NCBI GenBank assembly: GCA_016463385.1
Contig: JAEMRL010000006.1
Span: 1-19,655 of the forward strand
Reading direction: 5' to 3'
Origin: Thermoleophilia bacterium
GTDB lineage: Bacteria; Actinomycetota; Thermoleophilia; Miltoncostaeales; Miltoncostaeaceae
DNA: 19,655 nucleotides
Under the pieces are notes generated by a model. The model was not told the DNA's origin. It did not search any database and saw only the letters and a program-made list of their open reading frames with translations. The position numbers were made by a program, and so were the translations under genes. Position 1 is the first letter of the stretch, and the number at the start of each line of letters is the position of its first letter. Shown in pieces: positions 1 through 6,490 of this stretch.

Positions 1-618
1 CGCCTCGGCGGGGTGCTGCGGGCGCTGCGCGAGTCCCCGCCCTCGATCGCCCTGTCGGTCGACACCTCGCTCGCGCCGGTGGCCGAGGCCGCCCTCGACG
101 CCGGCGCCGTGCTGGTCAACGACGTCACCGCCGGGCGCGGCGACCCCGGGCTGCTGCCGCTGGTGGCCGAGCGCGGGGCGGCGGTGTGCCTGGTGCACAT
201 GCGCGGGGCGCCGCGGACCATGCAGGCCGACCCGCGCTACGGCGACGTGGTCGCAGAGGTCCGCGACGCCCTGGCCGAGCGTCTCGATGCGGCGGTCGCC
301 GCAGGTGTGGCCGAGGAGCGCGTGATCCTCGACCCGGGCATCGGCTTCGGCAAGACGCTGGCGCACAACCTCGCCCTGCTCGCCGGCGTCGGTGAGCTGG
401 CTGCGCTCGGGCGCCCCGTGCTGATCGGCGTCTCGCGGAAGAGCATGTTCGAGAAGCTGCTCGGGCGCGCCGTGGACGAGCGCATGCCGGCGTCGGTGGC
501 CGCGGGCATCGCGGCCGTCGCCCGCGGGGCGGCGGTGCTGCGCGTGCACGACGTGCGCGAGACGGTCGACGCCCTCCGCGTCTGGACCGCCGTCCGCGAG
601 GCGGGGGAGGCGGCATGA
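1..618 (+). CDS. folP: Dihydropteroate synthase, C-terminal part (5' end outside window)
   Basis: This enzyme condenses 6-hydroxymethyl-dihydropterin pyrophosphate with p-aminobenzoate to give dihydropteroate, in cytoplasmic folate synthesis. The frame is open from base 1, so the true start lies upstream; about 205 residues of a family of roughly 270-290 are present. Visible family motifs in order are SVDTS near the beginning, VNDVTAG, HMRGAPRTMQ, DPGIGFGKT followed by HNL, GVSRKSM, and RVHDV near the end. These are TIM-barrel strand ends that bind pterin, phosphate and the aminobenzoate. The GTG at 13 is internal, not a start. The stop TGA overlaps the ATG of folB by four bases (ATGA), so translation is probably coupled. 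Identification is firm from the motifs and the folB-folK context. Confidence 0.96.
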   Translation, partial: RLGGVLRALRESPPSIALSVDTSLAPVAEAALDAGAVLVNDVTAGRGDPGLLPLVAERGAAVCLVHMRGAPRTMQADPRYGDVVAEVRDALAERLDAAVAAGVAEERVILDPGIGFGKTLAHNLALLAGVGELAALGRPVLIGVSRKSMFEKLLGRAVDERMPASVAAGIAAVARGAAVLRVHDVRETVDALRVWTAVREAGEAA

Positions 619-986
619 GTACCGACCGCCTCACGGTGACGCTCACCGGCCTGGAGGTCTTCGGCCGCCACGGCGTCTACGCCCCCGAGACCGAGCTCGG
701 CCAGCGCTTCGTGGTCGACCTCGAGATCACGCTCTCCCACTCGGAGGCGAGCCGCTCCGACGCCCTGGACGCCACGGTCGACTACGCGACCCTCGCGGAC
801 GACGTCGCGGCCATCGTGGGCGGCCCCCCGGTGGCGCTGCTCGAGCGCCTGGCGGGCATGATCGCCGACCGGGCCCTCGCCGAGCCGCACGCCGCCGAGG
901 TGCGGGTGACCGTCCGCCTCCGGGACGGCGACGTGGCACACCGGCTGACCGCGAGCGCCGTCACCCTGCGCCGGAGCGCCTCCTGA
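615..986 (+). CDS. folB: Dihydroneopterin aldolase (FolB family)
   Basis: FolB cleaves dihydroneopterin to 6-hydroxymethyl-dihydropterin and glycolaldehyde, the step before FolK. The 123-residue length is normal for this tunnel-fold protein. The family N-terminus is clear: GLEVFGRHGVYAPE, with Glu25 aligning with the conserved glutamate (Glu22 in S. aureus), then LGQRFVVDLE, and VDYATL holding the conserved tyrosine. LLERLAGMIAD also matches the pterin-binding helix. The odd point is the C-terminal segment: where the family has a lysine near a Pro-rich stretch (Lys100 in S. aureus, KPSAP in Mycobacterium), this protein reads TVRLRDGDVA, and the whole protein has no lysine. The ATG overlaps the folP stop and its TGA shares one base with the folK ATG. 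The family call is secure from sequence and context; full aldolase activity is an open question. Confidence 0.92.
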   Translation: MSTDRLTVTLTGLEVFGRHGVYAPETELGQRFVVDLEITLSHSEASRSDALDATVDYATLADDVAAIVGGPPVALLERLAGMIADRALAEPHAAEVRVTVRLRDGDVAHRLTASAVTLRRSAS

Positions 987-1465
987 TGCGCTACTGGATC
1001 GGCCTCGGGGCCAACCTCGGCGACCGCCGTGCGGCCATCGATGCGGCGATCGCCCGGCTCCGGCACGTCGGCACGGTGGAGGCGGTCAGCCACGGGTTCG
1101 AGACCGCGCCGCGCGAGGTGCTCGACCAGCCCGTCTTCCTCAACGCGGCGGCGCGCATGGAGACGACGCTTCAGCCCCGCGATCTGCTGCGCGAGGTGAA
1201 GGAGATCGAGCGCGACCTCGGCCGCGACCCCGCCGGCGTGCGCTTCGGCCCCCGGGCGATCGACTGCGACCTGCTGCTCTGGGAGGGCGGCGAGTGGCAC
1301 GACGACCAGCTCGACATCCCACACCCGCGCCTCGCCGGGCGCCGCTTCGCCCTGCTCCCCCTGCTCGACCTCGATCCCGGCCTCGCCCTCCCCGACGGCC
1401 GCCGGCTGACCGATCTCGAGGCCGCGATCGACCCCCTGGAGCAGCCCGCCGAGCGCCTTCCGTAG
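986..1465 (+). CDS. folK: 2-amino-4-hydroxy-6-hydroxymethyldihydropteridine pyrophosphokinase (HPPK)
   Basis: FolK transfers pyrophosphate from ATP to 6-hydroxymethyl-dihydropterin, making the substrate of FolP. The 159-residue length is typical. Motifs seen are the N-terminal GLGANLGDR, then QPVFLNAA for pterin binding, ERDLGRDP, the signature FGPRAIDCDLLLW with the two magnesium-binding aspartates, and IPHPRLAGRRFALLPL. The start is the ATG in TGATG, where the folB stop shares one base, so coupling is likely. The stop TAG lies at the foot of a strong inverted repeat that probably ends the folP-folB-folK transcript. The window therefore holds three consecutive folate steps in one operon. Confidence 0.97.
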   Translation: MRYWIGLGANLGDRRAAIDAAIARLRHVGTVEAVSHGFETAPREVLDQPVFLNAAARMETTLQPRDLLREVKEIERDLGRDPAGVRFGPRAIDCDLLLWEGGEWHDDQLDIPHPRLAGRRFALLPLLDLDPGLALPDGRRLTDLEAAIDPLEQPAERLP

Positions 1466-1488
1466 CGTGAATCCGGAGGATTCACGCT
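1464..1488 (+). terminator. Inverted repeat after folK, probable terminator
   Basis: A perfect 10-bp stem (1465-1474 with 1478-1487), extended to 11 bp by the A-T pair 1464/1488, closes a GGA loop and starts inside the folK stop codon. There is no T tract after it, as is common in GC-rich actinobacteria. Its place between an operon end and a new -10 box supports a terminator, but an operator is possible because the repeat lies where a -35 region would be. Confidence 0.6.
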
Positions 1489-1492
1489 GAGA

Positions 1493-1498
1493 TATGAT
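1493..1498 (+). promoter_or_regulatory. -10 box TATGAT for the DUF2469-coaX-dusB operon
   Basis: TATGAT matches the housekeeping TATAAT consensus at five of six positions and lies 32 bases before the ATG at 1531, giving a short leader. No good -35 is visible; the place it should occupy lies inside the inverted repeat 1464-1488. Confidence 0.45.
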
Positions 1499-1530
1499 CG
1501 TCAGCCGTCCGAGCGCTGAGGAGTACCGGC

Positions 1531-1851
1531 ATGTCCCACACCGATGAGCTCGAGGAGTACGACGCCGAGCTCGAGCTGAGGCTGAAGCGCGAGTACGCCG
1601 ACGTCTTCCCGCTCTTCCGGTTCTGCGTGCTGACGCAGGAGGCGACGTACCTCTGCAACCAGTTCCAGCGCGACTTCATGCCGCAGGCCTCGTACCCGTT
1701 CTTCCACATCACGATGGAGGACGTCTGGGTGTGGGACAAGAACCGCCCGACGCGGATCATCCCGAAGGTCGAGATCTACACGACCCAGGACGTGACGGTG
1801 GAGATCCTGCGGACGCCGGACGCGGTGGAGCCGGGCGACACGGCCGAGTGA
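1531..1851 (+). CDS. DUF2469 family protein, function unknown
   Basis: This is a 106-residue acidic protein with no signal peptide or membrane segment. It resembles the actinobacterial DUF2469 family (Rv2901c type): the order LEEYDAELELRLKREYADV, F-x-F-C-V-L-T, a YLCN element, then MEDVWVWDKNRPTR and DVTVEIL follows the family pattern of EYDDEMEL-type start, YLAN, and AWVWDMYRPAR. The middle contains a loop (QRDFMPQASY) that is less conserved. A strong Shine-Dalgarno GAGGAG (1518-1523) sits seven bases before the ATG. Its stop is contained in the GTGA that can start coaX, so it is the first gene of a coaX-dusB operon. In mycobacteria the family lies beside rnhB instead. The biochemical role is unknown. 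Confidence 0.85.
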   Translation: MSHTDELEEYDAELELRLKREYADVFPLFRFCVLTQEATYLCNQFQRDFMPQASYPFFHITMEDVWVWDKNRPTRIIPKVEIYTTQDVTVEILRTPDAVEPGDTAE

Positions 1852-1853
1852 CC

Positions 1854-2648
1854 ATGCTCCTCGCGATCGACGTGGGGAACACCCAGACGCAGGCCGGCGT
1901 GTACCACGGCGACGACCTCCTCCAGGAGTGGCGGATCTCGACCGAGCGGGGCGCCACGGCCGACGAGCTGGCGGCCCACCACGACCAGATCCTGCGCCTG
2001 CGCGGCGGGAGCCTCGGGGAGCTCGACGAGATGGTCGTCGCCTCCGTCGTGCCGCAGCTCTCCACCGAGTACCAGTCGCTGGCGGTGAAGTACCTGCAGC
2101 GCGAGGCGCTCCTGATCGGGCCCGGTGTCCGCACCGGCATCTCGCTGGCCATCGACAACCCGCGCGAGCTCGGCGCGGACCGCCTGGTGAACGCGGTCGC
2201 CGCGTTCCGGCGCTGCGGCGGCCCCTGCATCGTGGTCGACTTCGGCACCGCGACGACCTTCGACGCGATCTCCGAGACCGGCGACTACCTCGGGGGCGCG
2301 ATCGCCCCCGGCATCGAGACCTCGCTCGACGCCCTCACGGCGCGCGCGGCCCGGCTGGTGAAGATCGACCTGGTCGCCCCCGCCCGGGCCATCGGCAAGT
2401 CGACCGTCGAGAGCATGCGCTCCGGGGTCGTCTTCGGCACCGTGGCGATGGTCGACGGCGTCGTCGAGCGCATGAAGGACGAGCTCGGCCCGGGCACGAC
2501 GGTGCTCGCCACCGGCGGCCTCGCGACGCTGGTCTGCCCGCTCTCGCTCCAGATCGACGAGAACCACCCGCTGCTCACCCTCGAGGGGCTGCGCCTGGTG
2601 CACGAGCTCAACTCCCAGCGGGTCGAGACCACGGGGGAGGTGCGGTGA
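1854..2648 (+). CDS. coaX: Type III pantothenate kinase
   Basis: CoaX phosphorylates pantothenate with ATP, the first step of coenzyme A synthesis; type III enzymes need a monovalent cation. The protein is about 264 residues, the usual length. Seen motifs are the ASKHA phosphate-1 signature AIDVGNTQTQ at residues 4-13, DNPRELGADRLVNA with the likely catalytic base Asp109, VVDFGTATTFD, GGAIAPGI, IGKSTVESM and TGGLA. I chose ATG 1854 because it begins MLLAIDVGN, as the family does; GTG 1848 in the same frame overlaps the previous stop by four bases and would add two residues. Reading further upstream in this frame is spurious. No panC or panD lies next to it, unlike in Mycobacterium. The stop overlaps a GTG of dusB. 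Confidence 0.96.
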   Translation: MLLAIDVGNTQTQAGVYHGDDLLQEWRISTERGATADELAAHHDQILRLRGGSLGELDEMVVASVVPQLSTEYQSLAVKYLQREALLIGPGVRTGISLAIDNPRELGADRLVNAVAAFRRCGGPCIVVDFGTATTFDAISETGDYLGGAIAPGIETSLDALTARAARLVKIDLVAPARAIGKSTVESMRSGVVFGTVAMVDGVVERMKDELGPGTTVLATGGLATLVCPLSLQIDENHPLLTLEGLRLVHELNSQRVETTGEVR

Positions 2649-3697
2649 GGAAGCGCATGCGCACCGTGCTGACCGAGCGGGCCTCCGTCGCGGAGACGCA
2701 GGCCCCGCCGCCCGCGCGCTGGCCCGTGGCCGAGCCCTTCGCGATCGGCGGCCTGGAGATCTCCAACCGCCTGGTGCAGCCGCCCCTGGCGGGCATCGCC
2801 AACTGGGCCTTCCGCCGTCAGTCTCGGCGCCACGGCGCCGGCCTCGCGGTCTCCGAGATGATCGCCAGTTTCGGTATCCGGTACGCCAACCGCAAGACGC
2901 TCGGGATGCTCACGATCGTCCCCGACGAGCACCCGGTGGGCGTGCAGATCTTCGGGGCCGACCCCGACGCGATGGTCGAGGCCGCACTCGCGGTCGAGGC
3001 CGCGGGCGCCGACCTGATCGACATCAACATGGGCTGCCCGGTCAACAAGATCTGCAAGACGGGCGCCGGCGCCGCGCTGCTGGCCGACCCCGTCGCGGCC
3101 GCCCACATCGTCGAGGTGATGGTGCGCGCGGTCCGCGTGCCGGTGACCGTGAAGATGCGCCGCGGCCTGACGCCGAGCACCTCCGCGCCGGTCGAGACCG
3201 CGCGCCGCTTCGAGGCGGCCGGGGCGGCGGCCCTCTGCCTGCACCCCCGGGCCGCGGCCGAGGAGTACGGCGGCACGGCCGATCACCGCATCACCGCCGA
3301 GGTGGTGGAGGCGGTGGGCATCCCGGTGATCGCGAGCGGCGACATCGCGACCCCCGACGACGCCCGGCGCGTGCTCGAGGACACCGGCTGCGCGGCGATC
3401 GCCGTGGGCCGGGCCGCCCTCGGCAACCCCTGGGCCTTCGGCGAGATCCTGAGCGGGGTCCGCCGCCCCCGCCCGGAGCTGCCGGAGGTGGTGGAGGAGA
3501 TCGCCCTCTTCGCCGCCGACGCGCGCCTGGCGATCGGCGACTCGCGCGCCGTCGGCTACATGCGCAAGTTCTACCCCTGGTACCTGGCGGGCCACGACGT
3601 GTCCCAGTCCGTACTCTCCGAGCTCCTCACCGCCCCGACGACCGACGCCGCGCTCTCGCGCCTCCGAACGCTCGCCGCCGCTTCCGCGGCGGCTTGA
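2645..3697 (+). CDS. dusB: tRNA-dihydrouridine synthase, DusB-like
   Basis: Dus enzymes are FMN- and NADPH-dependent and reduce specific uridines of tRNA to dihydrouridine. Motifs are the N-terminal LVQPPLAGIANWAFR flavin site, SEMIASF, VGVQIFGADP, DINMGCPVNK with the catalytic cysteine (residue 131 from this start), GAGAALL, VTVKMRRG, CLHPRAA ... YGGTADH, IASGDI and VGRAALGNPWAF, the order expected for DusB. The protein is about 350 residues. Two starts are possible: GTG 2645, overlapping the coaX stop and preceded by GGAGG at 2636-2640, or ATG 2657 preceded by GTGAGG; they differ by four residues. The substrate position cannot be told from sequence. The last codons form a strong GC hairpin that is probably the transcript end. 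Confidence 0.94.
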   Translation: MRKRMRTVLTERASVAETQAPPPARWPVAEPFAIGGLEISNRLVQPPLAGIANWAFRRQSRRHGAGLAVSEMIASFGIRYANRKTLGMLTIVPDEHPVGVQIFGADPDAMVEAALAVEAAGADLIDINMGCPVNKICKTGAGAALLADPVAAAHIVEVMVRAVRVPVTVKMRRGLTPSTSAPVETARRFEAAGAAALCLHPRAAAEEYGGTADHRITAEVVEAVGIPVIASGDIATPDDARRVLEDTGCAAIAVGRAALGNPWAFGEILSGVRRPRPELPEVVEEIALFAADARLAIGDSRAVGYMRKFYPWYLAGHDVSQSVLSELLTAPTTDAALSRLRTLAAASAAA

Positions 3698-3699
3698 TT
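3674..3699 (+). terminator. Hairpin at the dusB end
   Basis: An 8-bp perfect GC stem (GCCGCCGC at 3674-3681, GCGGCGGC at 3686-3693) with a TTCC tetraloop is followed at once by TTGATT. It lies inside the final alanine-rich codons of dusB. The short T-rich tail makes this the most classical intrinsic-terminator shape in the window, though GC-rich alanine codons can form stems by chance. Confidence 0.5.
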
Positions 3700-3722
3700 A
3701 CATCCGGCTGCAGAGCTACGTT
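3694..3722 (+). promoter_or_regulatory. Probable housekeeping promoter of greA
   Basis: TTGATT (3694-3699) and TACGTT (3717-3722) are separated by exactly 17 bases. The -35 matches TTGACA at four of six positions and the -10 has the TANNNT core. The predicted start is near 3729, giving a leader of about 45 bases. The -35 is the tail of the dusB hairpin. Confidence 0.5.
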
Positions 3723-3773
3723 TCCCGCCGTTTCAGAGGCCGATAGCGCCTAAAACCGAAGGAGACCCACCCG

Positions 3774-4262
3774 ATGGACCGCGAAGTGATCCTGACGGAA
3801 GAGGGCTACGCGAAGCTCACCGAGGAGATCGAGTACCTCACGACCACGAAGCGCCGTGAGGTGGCCGAGCGGATCAAGGAGGCGCGCGAGTTCGGCGACA
3901 TCTCCGAGAACTCGGAGTACGACGACGCCAAGAACGAGCAGGCGCAGCTCTTCTACCGGATCCAGTCCCTCGAGCAGAAGCTCCGCAACGCGCGCGTGGT
4001 CGACACCGAGCACCTGTCGACCGACGTCGTCAGCATCGGGGCGCGGGTCACGCTGAAGGACACCAAGAGCAAGGCCGTCCGCGAGTACTCGATCGTGGGC
4101 TCCGCCGAGGCCGACCCCAAGAACCAGCGGCTCTCCAACGAGAGCCCGGTGGGCAAGGCGCTGCTCGGCAAGAAGAAGGGCGAGAAGGTCACGATCCCCG
4201 CTCCCCGCGGGGCGCTCGTCTACCAGATCGTCGACATCCAGGCCGGTGAGCACCACGGCTGA
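3774..4262 (+). CDS. greA: Transcription elongation factor GreA
   Basis: GreA enters the RNA polymerase secondary channel and stimulates cleavage of backtracked RNA. The 162-residue length is standard. An N-terminal coiled coil (residues about 5-75) carries the loop GDISENSEYDDAK, whose acidic tip residues Asp42 and Glu45 correspond to the catalytic pair. The C-terminal FKBP-like domain (about 80-160) includes VTIPAPRGALVYQIVDI. A good Shine-Dalgarno AAGGAG (3759-3764) precedes the ATG. Base composition is less extreme here, with many lysine codons, as expected of a well-expressed gene. Its 3' end overlaps the lysS start by 17 bases. Identification is secure. Confidence 0.97.
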   Translation: MDREVILTEEGYAKLTEEIEYLTTTKRREVAERIKEAREFGDISENSEYDDAKNEQAQLFYRIQSLEQKLRNARVVDTEHLSTDVVSIGARVTLKDTKSKAVREYSIVGSAEADPKNQRLSNESPVGKALLGKKKGEKVTIPAPRGALVYQIVDIQAGEHHG

Positions 4263-5745
4263 TCCGGCTGCGCCGGAGGGTGGGCTCGAGGCACTGATCG
4301 CAGAGCGGCGCGCGAAGGCGCGCGCGCTCCGCGAGGCCGGCGTCGACCCGTTCCCGCACCGCTTCCCCGGGCGCAGCGAGATCGCCTCCGTGCGCGCGGC
4401 GCACGAGGCCCTCGAGGCCGGCGACACCGGGACCGAGGTGGTGCGCGTCGCCGGCCGGATCGCCGCGCGCCGCGGCCAGGGCAAGGTGGCCTTCGTCGAC
4501 CTCGACGACCGCAGCGGGCGGATCCAGCTCTGGGCGAGCATCGACCGCCTCGGCGAGGAGGCCATGGCCGCCCTGCTCGACCTCGACCTCGGCGACATCC
4601 TCGGCGTCGCCGGCCCGGTCACGCGCACGCGCCGGGGAGAGCTCAGCATCGCCGTCGACGAGGCCGTGCTGCTCGCCAAGTCACTGCGCCCTCCGCCCGA
4701 CAAGCACGCCGGCCTCAAGGATCCCGAGACGCGCTTCCGCCAGCGCTACCTCGACCTGATGTCCGACCCGGACGCCCGGGGCGCCTTCATCACGCGCTCG
4801 CGGGCGATCGCCTCCGTGCGGCGCTTCCTCGACGAGCGCGGCTTCGTGGAGGTCGAGACACCGACGCTGCAGCCGATCTACGGCGGCGCGGCGGCCCGGC
4901 CCTTCACCACCCACCACAACGCGCTCGACCGCGACCTGTACCTCCGGATCGCCACCGAGCTCTACCTCAAGCGCTGCATCGTGGGCGGCCTCGAGAAGGT
5001 CTACGAGCTCGGCAAGGACTTCCGCAACGAGGGCGTCAGCCACAAGCACAACCCCGAGTTCACGATGGTCGAGACCTACGAGGCCTTCGCCGACTACCGC
5101 GCGGTGATGGAGATGCTCGAGCAGATGGTCTCGACGGCCGCCCGCGAGGCGACCGGCTCCACCACGGTCACCTGGAAGGGCGACGAGATCGACCTGGCGC
5201 CGCCCTGGCGCCGGCTCGACTTCCGCGAGGGGCTCCTGCAGGCGAGCGGCGTTGACGTCCGCGTCCACACCGACGAGGCGGGCCTGCGCGCGGCCATGCG
5301 CGCCGCCGGCCTCGACGCGCCCGACGGGACCCCCTGGGCCAAGCTCGTGGACGGGCTGCTCTCGCAGACCCTCGAGCCCACCCTGATCCAGCCCACGATC
5401 CTCTACGACTACCCGCTCGAGCTCTCGCCCTTCGCCAAGCGCCACCCCGACGACCCGTCGATCGTGGAGCGGTTCGAGGCCTTCGCCGGCGGCATGGAGA
5501 TCGGCAACGCCTTCACCGAGCTCAACGACCCCGACGACCAGCGCGAGCGCTTCGCGATGGCCGCGGCGGACCGGGCGGCGGGAGACGACGAGGCGCAGCC
5601 GCTGGACGAGGAGTTCCTGGCGGCCCTCGAGCACGGCATGCCGCCCACGGGCGGGCTCGGCCTCGGCATCGACCGCCTCGTGATGCTGCTCACCGACCGC
5701 CATTCGATCCGCGAGGTCATCCTCTTCCCGGCGATGAGGAGCTAG
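4246..5745 (+). CDS. lysS: Lysyl-tRNA synthetase, class II
   Basis: LysS charges tRNA-Lys with lysine. The protein is 499 residues, normal for class II. An N-terminal helix (LIAERRAKARALREAGVDPFP) leads into an OB-fold anticodon-binding domain (about residues 60-150, with RRGQGKVAFVDLDD). The catalytic domain shows motif 1 around RRFLDERGFVEVETP, motif 2 FRNEGVSHKHNPEFTMVE from residue 259, MEIGNAFTELNDP, and motif 3 GLGLGIDRLVMLLTDRHSIRE near residue 470. The GTG start at 4246 lies inside greA in another frame; the resulting N-terminus matches actinobacterial LysS well and no better start lies nearby, so translation is probably coupled to greA. Tail FPAMR is typical. I see no MprF-like membrane region. 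Confidence 0.97.
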   Translation: MSTTADPAAPEGGLEALIAERRAKARALREAGVDPFPHRFPGRSEIASVRAAHEALEAGDTGTEVVRVAGRIAARRGQGKVAFVDLDDRSGRIQLWASIDRLGEEAMAALLDLDLGDILGVAGPVTRTRRGELSIAVDEAVLLAKSLRPPPDKHAGLKDPETRFRQRYLDLMSDPDARGAFITRSRAIASVRRFLDERGFVEVETPTLQPIYGGAAARPFTTHHNALDRDLYLRIATELYLKRCIVGGLEKVYELGKDFRNEGVSHKHNPEFTMVETYEAFADYRAVMEMLEQMVSTAAREATGSTTVTWKGDEIDLAPPWRRLDFREGLLQASGVDVRVHTDEAGLRAAMRAAGLDAPDGTPWAKLVDGLLSQTLEPTLIQPTILYDYPLELSPFAKRHPDDPSIVERFEAFAGGMEIGNAFTELNDPDDQRERFAMAAADRAAGDDEAQPLDEEFLAALEHGMPPTGGLGLGIDRLVMLLTDRHSIREVILFPAMRS

Positions 5746-5753
5746 CTCCGCCC

Positions 5754-5779
5754 GTTTCCGCGCGGCCCCCCGGGGGAAC
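5754..5779 (+). promoter_or_regulatory. Possible sigma-B-type promoter before csbD
   Basis: GTTTCC (5754-5759) and GGGAAC (5774-5779) with a 14-base gap resemble the general-stress consensus GTTTAA / GGGTAT. The predicted start lies about 24 bases before the csbD-like gene. No TANNNT housekeeping -10 is visible in this gap. Only part of each hexamer matches, so this is tentative. Confidence 0.25.
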
Positions 5780-5810
5780 AATCCAGGGGTCACCGACGAG
5801 AGGGAACGAC

Positions 5811-5993
5811 ATGACCGAGTCAGGGAAGGCCCAGGAGACCAAGGGCAAGCTCAAGGAAGCCGCAGGGGCTCTCCGGGGCGACGAGGACCAGAAGGACGAG
5901 GGTCGCGCGGACCAGGCCGGCGGCAAGATGCGCCAGGCCGGCGAGAAGGTCCGCGACGCCGTCGACGACGTCAAGGACGCGATCCGCAAGTAG
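5811..5993 (+). CDS. CsbD-like stress protein
   Basis: This is a 60-residue, highly charged, hydrophilic protein. It shows the CsbD pattern: a K-G-K-L-KEAAGALRGD start followed by degenerate helical repeats of the type Q-A-G-x-K-x-R (ADQAGGKMRQAGEKVRDAV) and a lysine end. CsbD proteins are small general-stress proteins, in Bacillus under sigma B, with no defined biochemical role. The ATG has a weak purine-rich site (GAGAGGGAA) upstream. It follows lysS by 65 bases and precedes a 34-aa gene by 28 bases. It lies where many actinobacteria have lsr2 between lysS and clpC, but it is not related to Lsr2. Confidence 0.82.
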   Translation: MTESGKAQETKGKLKEAAGALRGDEDQKDEGRADQAGGKMRQAGEKVRDAVDDVKDAIRK

Positions 5994-6021
5994 GTCGCGC
6001 CGCACGACGAGGGAGGCCGTG

Positions 6022-6126
6022 ATGAGGAAGACCCTGTACGCGGGGCTGGGCGCCATCACCTGGAAGCTCGGCAAGCGCTACATGCGCCGCCGGGTGCGCG
6101 GCGCGCGGTCGGCGATCACGCGCTGA
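6022..6126 (+). CDS. Small basic protein (34 aa), unknown
   Basis: The frame from ATG 6022 to TGA 6126 encodes 34 residues beginning MRKTLYAGLGAITWKLGKRY and ending in an arginine-rich tail. A strong Shine-Dalgarno GGGAGG (6011-6016) stands five bases before the ATG, which is the main reason to call it a gene. The sequence has a short semi-hydrophobic stretch (LYAGLGAITW) followed by a strongly basic part, suggesting membrane-surface or nucleic-acid contact, but that is inference. It lies 28 bases after the csbD-like gene on the same strand and may share its transcript. An in-frame GTG directly precedes the ATG. I do not recognise a named family. Confidence 0.5.
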   Translation: MRKTLYAGLGAITWKLGKRYMRRRVRGARSAITR

Positions 6127-6159
6127 GGGGGCCGCCTCCAGCGGCGGGGGACTGTTCGC

Positions 6160-6165
6160 TATAGT
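6160..6165 (+). promoter_or_regulatory. -10 box TATAGT for rpsR
   Basis: TATAGT matches TATAAT at five of six positions and lies 36 bases before the rpsR start codon, leaving a leader of about 30 bases. The spot for a -35 has no recognisable match. Confidence 0.45.
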
Positions 6166-6201
6166 CCCTCGCCGTTGTAGGTCCGAACACATGAGGAGCG
6201 G

Positions 6202-6483
6202 ATGGCAAAGCCCAGAGGCCGAGCGCGATCGAAGACCAAGGGACGCAAGGGCGGAGCCCCCGCCCAGCGCAAGCGTCGTCCCCAGCTCGCGTCGGAAGAG
6301 ATCGACTGGAAGAACTACCCGTCGCTCCGGCGGTTCGTCAGCGAGCGCGGCAAGATCCGCTCCCGCCGCATCACCGGGCTCTCGCGCCGCCAGCAGTCGC
6401 TCGTCGCGACCGCGGTGAAGCGTGCCCGCACGATGGGCCTGCTCGTGTATCCCGACCAGGACCGCCGGGTCAACAACCCGTAG
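6202..6483 (+). CDS. rpsR: 30S ribosomal protein bS18, cysteine-free, stand-alone copy
   Basis: bS18 binds with bS6 on the platform of the small subunit. The 93-residue protein has a basic N-terminal extension (about 28 residues, KPRGRARSKTKGRKGG...) and then the family core IDWKNYPSLRRFVSERGKIRSRRITGLSRRQQ ... AVKRARTMGLL, ending YPDQDRR. The tail and the total absence of cysteine resemble the zinc-independent second S18 of actinobacteria (RpsR2) more than the form with a CxxC motif. It is not beside rpsF, ssb or rplI; it stands alone with its own -10 box and terminator hairpin. AGGAG at 6194-6198 is close to the ATG. Whether another S18 gene exists elsewhere cannot be seen here. Confidence 0.93.
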   Translation: MAKPRGRARSKTKGRKGGAPAQRKRRPQLASEEIDWKNYPSLRRFVSERGKIRSRRITGLSRRQQSLVATAVKRARTMGLLVYPDQDRRVNNP

Positions 6484-6490
6484 GCCGTCC

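Noticed and set aside
1731..1853. Upstream extension of coaX
   Set aside because: It runs through the DUF2469 gene in another frame. The family start is MLLAIDVGN at 1854.
5761..5780. CCCCCCGGGGG run as terminator of lysS
   Set aside because: The palindrome has no room for a loop longer than a few bases and no T tract; it fits better as spacer of the possible stress promoter.
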